Shown here: positions 1-5,111 of the stretch, one piece after another
Layout of the letters: the number at the start of each line of letters is the position of its first letter
How positions within the stretch are numbered: position 1 is the stretch's first letter
Source: Desulfobacteraceae bacterium
Lineage (GTDB): Bacteria > Desulfobacterota > Desulfobacteria > Desulfobacterales > Desulfobacteraceae
Assembly (NCBI GenBank): GCA_030638935.1
Contig: DAOWDR010000579.1
Span: 1-6,960 of the forward strand
Length of the DNA stretch: 6,960 bases
Direction: 5' to 3'
The notes under the pieces: model-generated
The model's input: only the letters and a program-made list of their open reading frames with translations
Database searches by the model: none
What the model was told of the DNA's origin: nothing
Position numbers and translations under genes: made by a program

Positions 1-45
1 AACGGATCAGCCATGGTCAGTTTTAATGCCGATCCCGGGGGAGGT

Positions 46-1002
46 ATGAAAAATGCAGAATCCCGGGGGATTATTCTTGAAATCCAGAGAATGTCCACGG
101 AAGACGGGCCAGGGCTGCGAACCACTGTTTTTTTGAAGGGATGTCCCTTGAAATGCAGATGGTGCCACAATCCGGAAAGCATTCCCATGTATCCCCAGCT
201 TGTTTGGAACAAGGTGGGTTGTATAGGGTGTGGTATCTGTGTGGAAACCTGCTCCCGGGGTGCCCTTACAACCAAATTGTCAGGTGTTGTCATCAACAGG
301 GAAGAATGTGAAGGATGCGGGGATTGTGCCAGGGAATGCCCCTCTCTTTCCATGGTGCTTTTAGGGGAGAAATGGCGGGCAAATGATCTTGTGAATGAAC
401 TTTCCAGGGACCAGGCATATTTTTCAAATTCAAATGGAGGGGTCACCCTTTCCGGGGGGGAAGCCACCTTGCAGCAGGATTTTACCTTTGATCTTTTAAA
501 GGGGTTGAAGGGGCGAAGGATTCATACGGCCCTTGATACCTGCGGGATGTGTTCTTTTAAAGTTTTGGAAAAATTTTTGCCGTGGACGGATCTGCTTCTC
601 TTTGATATCAAGGAAATTGATGACAAGCTCCATGAAAAATTCACCGACTCCTCCAATGGGAGAATCCTTGGGAACCTGAAAAAACTGGCTGATATACTAA
701 AGAGCACCAAAACCGATCTCTGGATTAGAACTCCCATTATCCCCGATGCCACTGACCGGGAAACCAATATAAAAGGAATCGGCGAGTTTATTGTAAATCA
801 TATGAAAGGTATGGTTTCCCGGTGGGAGCTTTGTGCTTTTAATAATTTAGGGAAAGAAAAATATACCCGGTTGGGTGAAAAATGGGCATATGAAAATGCA
901 TTGCCCATGGAAAGAAAAAAAATGGAAGCCTTGTACAATGTTGCACTAAGGTCGGGTGTGGATAAAGATATCGTTTTCTGGAGCGGTTCTGTCCGATCCT
1001 AA
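46..1002 (+). CDS. Glycyl-radical-enzyme activating enzyme (radical SAM, with two-[4Fe-4S] ferredoxin insert)
   Basis: This enzyme is predicted to install the glycyl radical on a partner glycyl radical enzyme using S-adenosylmethionine and a [4Fe-4S] cluster in the cytoplasm. From the ATG at 46 (318 aa), the N-terminal stretch EIQRMSTEDGPGLRTT and the cluster motif C33-x3-C37-x2-C40 are hallmarks of the PflA/BssD activase family. An insert follows with two CxxCxxCxxxC ferredoxin motifs (C59/62/65/69 and C88/91/94/98), which short PflA lacks. Further family motifs are GGVTLSGGEATLQ, ALDTCG, LLLFDIK, a WIRTPIIPDATD segment and a LGKEKYTRLG segment near the C-terminus. The usual SGGEP reads SGGEA here. 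The start is uncertain. An in-frame ATG at 13 adds 11 residues, and the frame stays open to the left edge. The 46 start matches the usual family N-terminus, but its GGAGG (40-44) lies only 1 nt from the ATG. An upstream frame ends at TGA 47-49, giving a possible ATGA overlap. The partner enzyme and substrate cannot be read from this window. Confidence 0.9.
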   Translation: MKNAESRGIILEIQRMSTEDGPGLRTTVFLKGCPLKCRWCHNPESIPMYPQLVWNKVGCIGCGICVETCSRGALTTKLSGVVINREECEGCGDCARECPSLSMVLLGEKWRANDLVNELSRDQAYFSNSNGGVTLSGGEATLQQDFTFDLLKGLKGRRIHTALDTCGMCSFKVLEKFLPWTDLLLFDIKEIDDKLHEKFTDSSNGRILGNLKKLADILKSTKTDLWIRTPIIPDATDRETNIKGIGEFIVNHMKGMVSRWELCAFNNLGKEKYTRLGEKWAYENALPMERKKMEALYNVALRSGVDKDIVFWSGSVRS

Positions 1003-1057
1003 CAAGGAGATGGTTATAACAGAAGTTTGAGTATCGTAAAAAGCCTAAAATTTTTAT

Positions 1058-1062
1058 GGGAG
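1058..1062 (+). promoter_or_regulatory. Ribosome binding site that decides the start of the split-barrel gene
   Basis: GGGAG lies 5 nt before the ATG at 1068. An in-frame ATG at 1056 has only AT-rich sequence upstream with no purine-rich motif, and using it would place this site inside the coding region. The 1068 start is therefore preferred. Confidence 0.6.
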
Positions 1063-1067
1063 AACAG

Positions 1068-1934
1068 ATGAAAATAAAAACTAAATTTAATGCATTTGAT
1101 ATTGAAAAGACTGCCCCCCTTGAAAAGATCGGGATTATTGCCACCCAGAACCCGGAAGGCCGGCCCCATATCACCTTTATTAATTCCCTGATGGCACTAA
1201 ATGACACCACCATGACCCTGGGTCAGTTTATACGGGGAAACAGCAAGTATTTTATGCAGAAAAATCCCAAGGTTTCATTTTTCATTCTGTCTGTTCATAC
1301 AAAAAAAATATGGACGGGAAAAATTTTGTGGACAAAGAAGCTGTCCCAGGGTGCTGAACTGGAAATGTACAAGGAAAAACCCCTGCAAAGGTATAACTCT
1401 TATTTTCCCATCCATATTGTCCATTATTTTGATCTGGTTGAAACCACCCCGGCCTCGGGGCTCCCCATTTTTAATATGATCCGCTCCACCCTCATGACTC
1501 TTATGGCCCGGGCCGGTGCAAAAAACCGGTCAGGCAAAATGCGGCCGACACCCCCGGTACTCAAGCCCTATGGGGAAAGATTGTTCAAAAGTCCTTTTAC
1601 CATGAAGTTTTTGTCATTCACGGGTGATGATGGATTTCCCTGTTTAATTTCCTTTGTCCAGTGCATGACCATGGATTCCAGGAGAATTGTTTTTCATGCT
1701 AAATCCCTGGGGGAACACCAGCAGCAGATCAAGGCAAATATGGAAATTGCAGTGTTCTGTTTAAAAACCACCCTTGAATCTGTCCTTGTGCGGGGAAAAT
1801 TTGCAGGCTTTAAAAGCATATACGGAATAAAAACAGGGTTGATTGATATAGACTGGGTATATAATTCCATGCCCCCGCATTCAGATCAGATTTATCCGGA
1901 AAAGGCTTTAAGCCTGGTGACCTCATTTGAATAG
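1068..1934 (+). CDS. Pyridoxamine 5'-phosphate oxidase-like FMN-binding split-barrel protein, tandem domains
   Basis: The 288-aa product looks like a cytoplasmic flavin-binding split-barrel protein. The N-terminal half (about residues 15-75) has the family pattern: a short helix, then IGIIATQNPEGRPHIT, a strand turn, GQFIRGNSKYF and NPKVSFFIL. A second copy runs from about 179 to 232 (FLSFTGDDGFPCLISF ... EHQQQIKANMEIAVFCL). The two copies align without gaps at an offset of 158 residues: G31/G189, P33/P191, N66/N224, F72/F230 and L74/L232. Classical PdxH is a single-domain protein of about 200-220 aa, so this is unlikely to be the vitamin B6 enzyme. A flavin- or heme-handling role, or a flavin reductase, is more plausible, but the substrate is unknown. 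The gene starts 65 nt after the activase stop with no terminator seen between them, so the two are probably co-transcribed. A basic linker (about 148-171) joins the two halves. Confidence 0.82.
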   Translation: MKIKTKFNAFDIEKTAPLEKIGIIATQNPEGRPHITFINSLMALNDTTMTLGQFIRGNSKYFMQKNPKVSFFILSVHTKKIWTGKILWTKKLSQGAELEMYKEKPLQRYNSYFPIHIVHYFDLVETTPASGLPIFNMIRSTLMTLMARAGAKNRSGKMRPTPPVLKPYGERLFKSPFTMKFLSFTGDDGFPCLISFVQCMTMDSRRIVFHAKSLGEHQQQIKANMEIAVFCLKTTLESVLVRGKFAGFKSIYGIKTGLIDIDWVYNSMPPHSDQIYPEKALSLVTSFE

Positions 1935-1949
1935 AGGATAGGGTCACCA
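1915..1949 (+). other. Inverted repeat spanning the stop codon of the split-barrel gene (possible 3' hairpin)
   Basis: TGGTGACC (1915-1922) is perfectly complementary to GGTCACCA (1942-1949), giving an 8-bp stem around a 19-nt loop that contains the TAG stop (1932-1934). A smaller CCTC/GAGG pairing inside could compete. No T-run follows, so it is not a canonical intrinsic terminator. It may stabilise the mRNA 3' end or weakly terminate the activase/split-barrel transcript before the next promoter. Confidence 0.35.
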
Positions 1950-2009
1950 CTTCTTAGAATGCCGGGTCAGCAGATATCTCCAATGATTTGGAAGTTATAG
2001 AAAAATTTA

Positions 2010-2037
2010 TTGACAGTCTACCACCGTGTGGTATGAT
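2010..2037 (+). promoter_or_regulatory. Sigma70-type promoter for the SQR-like/DUF1641 unit
   Basis: A perfect -35 box TTGACA (2010-2015) and a -10 box TATGAT (2032-2037, 5 of 6 consensus) are separated by 16 nt. Transcription would start near 2044, giving a leader of about 59 nt before the ATG at 2103. It lies in the 168-nt gap between the split-barrel gene and the oxidoreductase, on the coding strand, in the position expected for the promoter of the downstream pair. Assignment is by consensus match only. Confidence 0.72.
2019..2033. promoter_or_regulatory. Palindromic operator candidate overlapping the promoter
   Basis: TACCAC-cgt-GTGGTA is a perfect 6+3+6 inverted repeat. It occupies the second half of the promoter spacer and the first two bases of the -10 box, so a dimeric protein bound here would block RNA polymerase. 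This is the classical geometry of a repressor operator. The regulator is not in the window and its family cannot be read from the site alone. The TACC...GGTA half-sites leave several dimeric repressor families possible. Confidence 0.6.
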
Positions 2038-2088
2038 ACTTGATCTTCTTTTCATACAGACAGTTTTCTATTAACTCATTCATTCCGT

Positions 2089-2094
2089 GGGAGG
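2089..2094 (+). promoter_or_regulatory. Shine-Dalgarno site fixing the oxidoreductase start at 2103
   Basis: GGGAGG lies 8 nt before the ATG at 2103. The open frame extends upstream to a TTG at 2040, but those 21 codons encode no family sequence and begin next to the -10 box. The nucleotide-binding fold begins immediately after the ATG at 2103, so this is the true start. Confidence 0.75.
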
Positions 2095-2102
2095 ATTTTA
2101 TC

Positions 2103-3335
2103 ATGAGAAAAGTTTTAATCCTTGGTGCAGGTGCCGGAGGGACCATTGTGGCCAACATGCTTCGTAATGAAGTACCAGAATCCGAATTAGAGATTACCAT
2201 TATTGACAGGGATGAGCGCCACCACTACCAGGCAGGCTATCTGTTTATACCCTTTGGTATCTATTCGCCCCATGATGTCATCAAGGCCAAAAAGGGGTTT
2301 ATCCCCCAGGGGGTTGAATTTGTCGTGGATTATATTGTTAAAATTGACCCTGAAAATCGTCGGGTTGAAACCCGGCAGGGAAAATATGAGTATGACTGGC
2401 TTGTCATTTCGACGGGATGCGATATCGCCCCCGAGGAAATAGAGGGTATGAACGATGCCTGGCGAACCGATGTCTTTGATTTTTATACCCTGGAAGGTGC
2501 TGTTGCCCTGGCTAAAAAACTGAAGTATTTTAACTCGGGCAAGGTTGTCCTGAACATTGCAGAAGTCCCCTATAAGTGTCCCATCGCCCCTTTGGAATTT
2601 GTGTTTATGGCAGATTGGTTTTTCCAGGTGAACGGGGTCAGGGACAAGGTGGACCTTGAGTTTGTAACCCCCCTTGATAATGTGTTTACCAAACCGGTTG
2701 CCGCCAATGTTCTGGCCGAATTTGCCGCAAAAAAAAATATTAAGGTAACCCCTAATTTTGATATTGCCCAGGTCAATGCCAATGAAAAAACAATTGAATC
2801 CCATAAAGGAGACAAGGTGGGCTATGATCTTTTGGTTGCCATCCCGCCCAACATGGGAAATCAAATGCTCATCGATTCGGATATCAGTGACCCTGTGGGA
2901 TTTGTTCCCACGGACAACCACACTTTGAAGGCGGAGAATTTTGACAGGATTTTTGTCATCGGCGACACCACTAATGTGCCGACTTCCAAGGCCGGATCAG
3001 TTGCACATTACATGGCCTATACCCTGGTTGATAACATTGTCAGGGAAATGGACGGCCATAAAGCCCTTCCAAAATTTGATGGCCATGCCACCTGCTTTTT
3101 GGCCTCTGGTTTTGAAAAGGCCATTCTTTTGGATTTTAGTTATGATGTGGAGCCGTTGCCGGGCAAGTTTCCCTTCCCGGGCATGGGACCCTTCAGCCTG
3201 TTGAAAGAGAGCCTGAGCAATTATTGGGGGAAAATGATGTTCAGGTGGGTTTATTGGAACCTGATGATGAAGGGGCTTGATCTTCCCCTGGAACCCCAGA
3301 TGAATATTGCCGGAAAAGTTCGCCAACAAGCTTAG
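2103..3335 (+). CDS. FAD-dependent pyridine-nucleotide-disulfide-type oxidoreductase, sulfide:quinone oxidoreductase-like
   Basis: This 410-aa flavoprotein belongs to the family that includes sulfide:quinone oxidoreductase (SQR) and type II NADH dehydrogenase. It shows an N-terminal FAD-binding GAGAGG (residues 8-13) with an acidic D35 at the end of the second strand, an STG at 103-105, and a second FAD motif RIFVIGD (282-288) followed by NVPTSKAGSVAH. There are only three cysteines: C106, C159 and C331. C159 (YKCPIAPLE) and C331 (HATCFLASG) sit where SQRs carry the two redox-active cysteines that accept sulfide sulfur; this is inferred from recalled family patterns. The tail has an aromatic, basic segment (WGKMMFRWVYWNLMMKG, 375-391) suited to peripheral membrane attachment near quinone. 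No signal peptide or transmembrane helix is apparent. It has its own promoter and dyad and is coupled to the DUF1641 gene. Sulfide oxidation, or a related sulfane-sulfur/quinone reaction, is the best guess; the physiological direction in an anaerobe is open. Confidence 0.85.
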   Translation: MRKVLILGAGAGGTIVANMLRNEVPESELEITIIDRDERHHYQAGYLFIPFGIYSPHDVIKAKKGFIPQGVEFVVDYIVKIDPENRRVETRQGKYEYDWLVISTGCDIAPEEIEGMNDAWRTDVFDFYTLEGAVALAKKLKYFNSGKVVLNIAEVPYKCPIAPLEFVFMADWFFQVNGVRDKVDLEFVTPLDNVFTKPVAANVLAEFAAKKNIKVTPNFDIAQVNANEKTIESHKGDKVGYDLLVAIPPNMGNQMLIDSDISDPVGFVPTDNHTLKAENFDRIFVIGDTTNVPTSKAGSVAHYMAYTLVDNIVREMDGHKALPKFDGHATCFLASGFEKAILLDFSYDVEPLPGKFPFPGMGPFSLLKESLSNYWGKMMFRWVYWNLMMKGLDLPLEPQMNIAGKVRQQA

Positions 3336-3339
3336 GAGG
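3334..3339 (+). promoter_or_regulatory. Shine-Dalgarno site overlapping the upstream stop codon (translational coupling)
   Basis: AGGAGG uses the last two bases of the oxidoreductase TAG stop (3333-3335) and lies 6 nt before the ATG at 3346. A ribosome terminating on the oxidoreductase would be placed directly on this site, indicating coupled synthesis of the two proteins. It also fixes the DUF1641 start at 3346 rather than an in-frame codon further upstream. Confidence 0.75.
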
Positions 3340-3345
3340 TGGGTC

Positions 3346-3996
3346 ATGACAAATGAAGAAAAAATTCTTGAGCGCCTGGAGCGACTTGAGGAAAAAATAA
3401 CCCCCATTGCAGAATCGGCTGCATCCATAAAAGAGTTGAGGGGAGAGCTTGCACCCCGGGTGAATGAAGCGGTACAGGCTCTGATTGTGGGCCTGGCTGA
3501 TGTTGAGGCTGATTTTCAATTGGAAAAACTGATTTACCTGTGCAAAAAAGTCATGCGGAATATGGACAACTTCAGTTTTGCCCTTGATATGCTCCACAGT
3601 GTCATAGATCTGGCCGTGAATGCAGAACCTTTATTAAAATCAACCGTTCCCCAGATCATCAGCTTTCTGGATGATTTGGAACAGAAACATGTATTTAAAA
3701 TGTTGAGTATCGTCCTGGATGTAATAAAAAATATAACCAATAAATATACTCCGGAGGAAATAGAACAAATTAGTCAGGGTCTTGGAAAACTGGTGGATTC
3801 CCTGGCTAATCTGACTGATCCCAAAGCCGTTGACATGTTGGAAAAGGCTTCAAAAATTCCGGCAGCCATCAGACTGGAAGAGTCAAAACCTGCAGGACCC
3901 TTTTCCATGCTCATGGCCATGAACGATCAGGACATAAAGCAGGGTCTTGGGGTGTTGCTTGAATTGACCAAGGGGCTCTCAACATTGAAAAATTAA
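3346..3996 (+). CDS. DUF1641 domain protein
   Basis: The 216-aa, almost entirely helical, soluble protein has no signal peptide and no cysteine other than C66. Residues 1-35 form a charged heptad-like segment (EEKILERLERLEEKI) likely to be a short coiled coil. The middle is a series of amphipathic helices. The C-terminal GPFSMLMAMNDQDIKQGLG followed by a VLLELTKGL helix is the recognisable DUF1641 signature. DUF1641 proteins have no established biochemical function. From general knowledge, they are encoded beside SQR-like flavoproteins and some formate dehydrogenases, which suggests a scaffold or electron-transfer accessory role. Here it starts 10 nt after the flavoprotein stop, with a shared SD/stop, and is followed by a strong terminator. 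The two genes therefore form one dedicated transcription unit, and a physical complex is a reasonable inference. Confidence 0.8.
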   Translation: MTNEEKILERLERLEEKITPIAESAASIKELRGELAPRVNEAVQALIVGLADVEADFQLEKLIYLCKKVMRNMDNFSFALDMLHSVIDLAVNAEPLLKSTVPQIISFLDDLEQKHVFKMLSIVLDVIKNITNKYTPEEIEQISQGLGKLVDSLANLTDPKAVDMLEKASKIPAAIRLEESKPAGPFSMLMAMNDQDIKQGLGVLLELTKGLSTLKN

Positions 3997-4021
3997 CCTC
4001 GCCATTGGGGAAGAATATAAC

Positions 4022-4079
4022 AGGAACTTGCTGGGTTGGCCCTAAAGGGCTGGTTTATCCCAGCGAGTTCCTTTGTTTT
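4022..4079 (+). terminator. Rho-independent terminator with nested hairpin closing the SQR-like/DUF1641 unit
   Basis: AGGAACTTGCTGGG (4022-4035) pairs with CCCAGCGAGTTCCT (4059-4072) as a 14-bp stem with a single G-U wobble. The stem is followed by TTTGTTTT (4072-4079). The loop holds a second small hairpin, GCCC-taaa-GGGC (4039-4050). It begins 25 nt after the DUF1641 stop codon, as expected for a 3' end. Confidence 0.88.
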
Positions 4080-4089
4080 AACACTTCTG

Positions 4090-4105
4090 GAAAAGAATTC
4101 TTTTC
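4090..4105. repeat. Perfect 16-bp palindrome in the region upstream of the SDR gene
   Basis: GAAAAGAATTCTTTTC is its own reverse complement and lies just after the terminator T-run, 74 nt before the SDR start. It has no loop, so it suits a dimeric DNA-binding protein better than an RNA hairpin. The surrounding AT-rich sequence raises the chance of a fortuitous palindrome. It may be an operator for the SDR-cvfB-amidohydrolase unit. Confidence 0.35.
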
Positions 4106-4139
4106 AAATTTTCAAAATTTTATTAATAATCAGTATCTT
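4102..4139 (+). promoter_or_regulatory. Candidate promoter region for the SDR-led operon (weak consensus)
   Basis: A new promoter is expected here because a strong terminator lies just upstream. The segment is very AT-rich, with TTTCAA (4102-4107) and TAATAA (4124-4129) at 16 nt spacing, or TTTTCA (4109-4114) with TATCTT (4134-4139) at 19 nt. Neither pair is close to consensus, so only the region is proposed, not exact boxes. Confidence 0.25.
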
Positions 4140-4178
4140 TGGGATGAACTGAATCTGAAATTAACAGGGCGGTGAGAG

Positions 4179-5087
4179 ATGGGAAAAATTGATTTTAGTG
4201 GAAGGGTGGCAATCGTAACCGGTGCAGGGCAAGGTATCGGGCGAAGGTATGCCCTGGAACTTGGGAGCAGGGGCGCAAAAGTTGTTGTCAACGATCTGGG
4301 CGTTACCCTGGATGGTTCAGGGTCTGACAGCTCCGCCGCAGACAAGGTGGTTGAAGAGATTGTCAGGGCCGGTGGCCGGGCAATTGCCAATTATGATTCC
4401 GTGGCCACCATGGCAGGTGGAAAAAATATTGTAGGAACCGCTGTTGACACCTATGGTAAAGCGGATATCCTGATTAATAATGCCGGTATTGTCAGGGATA
4501 AGTCATTCATGAAAATGACCGAGGATGAGTGGGACATGGTCATAAATGTTCATCTGAAAGGTGCCTTTTGCGTGACACAGCCTGCCGTTAAGGCAATGAA
4601 GGAAAATAATTACGGAAGAATTGTTTTTACTGCATCCACATCCGGGCTCTACGGTAATTTTGGCCAAACCAATTATGGTGCAGCAAAGATGGGGCTGGTG
4701 GGCATTATGAATACCCTGAAACTGGAAGTGTCAAAATATGATATTAAGATAAATACCATTGCCCCCACTGCCTGGTCCAGAATGACAGCCGATATTTTTC
4801 CACCGGAATTTGAAGATAAAATGAATCCCCAGTTCAATGAGCCCATGGCGCTTTATCTTTGTTCCGGGGAAAATACATCATCCGGACATATTTATGCCAC
4901 GGGCGCAGGATGGTACGGGCGGACGGCCATTGTTTCAGGAGACGGTCTTTGCCTGGGCAATGGAAAAAGACCTATTTCGGTTGAAGAAATCAGGGATAAT
5001 TTTGAAAAAATTTCCGATGTGAAAAATAAGCGGGAACATGAAAGTGCACTGGGAATGTTTGAATACATGGGACCCCTGTTAAGTTAA
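4179..5087 (+). CDS. Short-chain dehydrogenase, MFE-2/HSD17B4-type (3R)-hydroxyacyl-CoA dehydrogenase-like
   Basis: This 302-aa SDR probably oxidises a 3-hydroxyacyl-CoA to the 3-oxoacyl-CoA with NAD+. The Rossmann motif is TGAGQGIG (14-21). D39 in VVVNDLG ends the second strand and favours NAD+ over NADP+. NNAG is at 100-103, and the catalytic tetrad is N123, S153, Y166 and K170 (YGAAK). The stretches VVVNDLGV, SSAADKVVEEI, ANYDSV, GLYGNFGQTNYGAAK and NTIAPTAWSRMT are those of the dehydrogenase domain of peroxisomal multifunctional enzyme type 2. It is longer than a typical 250-aa SDR because of a C-terminal extension (GAGWYGR onward) that also occurs in the MFE-2 group. The hydratase and sterol-carrier domains of eukaryotic MFE-2 are absent. 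The start is supported by GGTGA (4171-4175). The substrate acyl chain is unknown; beta-oxidation of fatty or aromatic-derived acyl-CoA is an inference from family and likely host. The next gene starts 24 nt downstream. Confidence 0.88.
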   Translation: MGKIDFSGRVAIVTGAGQGIGRRYALELGSRGAKVVVNDLGVTLDGSGSDSSAADKVVEEIVRAGGRAIANYDSVATMAGGKNIVGTAVDTYGKADILINNAGIVRDKSFMKMTEDEWDMVINVHLKGAFCVTQPAVKAMKENNYGRIVFTASTSGLYGNFGQTNYGAAKMGLVGIMNTLKLEVSKYDIKINTIAPTAWSRMTADIFPPEFEDKMNPQFNEPMALYLCSGENTSSGHIYATGAGWYGRTAIVSGDGLCLGNGKRPISVEEIRDNFEKISDVKNKREHESALGMFEYMGPLLS

Positions 5088-5111
5088 TTAAAAATAATAT
5101 TTAGGAAAAAT

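Noticed and set aside
13..1002. Benzylsuccinate synthase activase (bssD) as a specific name
   Set aside because: The usual bss gene order would place synthase subunits next; here a split-barrel protein follows, so the specific assignment is unsupported.
1010..1030. Tiny ORF (MVITEV) after an AAGGAG sequence between the activase and split-barrel genes
   Set aside because: The AAGGAG abuts the ATG with no spacer, and six codons carry no recognisable leader-peptide feature.
1029..1057. Possible promoter (TTGAGT with an AT-rich -10) directly before the split-barrel gene
   Set aside because: The only -10-like sequence overlaps the translation start region and spacing is poor, so co-transcription with the activase is simpler.
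839..1213. Minus-strand open frame of 124 codons across the activase/split-barrel junction
   Set aside because: It is antisense to two well-supported genes, shows no family motif and has no promoter or RBS.
2040..2102. TTG start that would extend the oxidoreductase by 21 residues
   Set aside because: It would start before or at the predicted transcription start, and the family sequence and a good SD both point to 2103.
2187..2921. Minus-strand open frame of 244 codons inside the oxidoreductase gene
   Set aside because: It lies wholly antisense to a gene with clear FAD motifs, and its translation has no recognisable domain; it is a codon-bias shadow.
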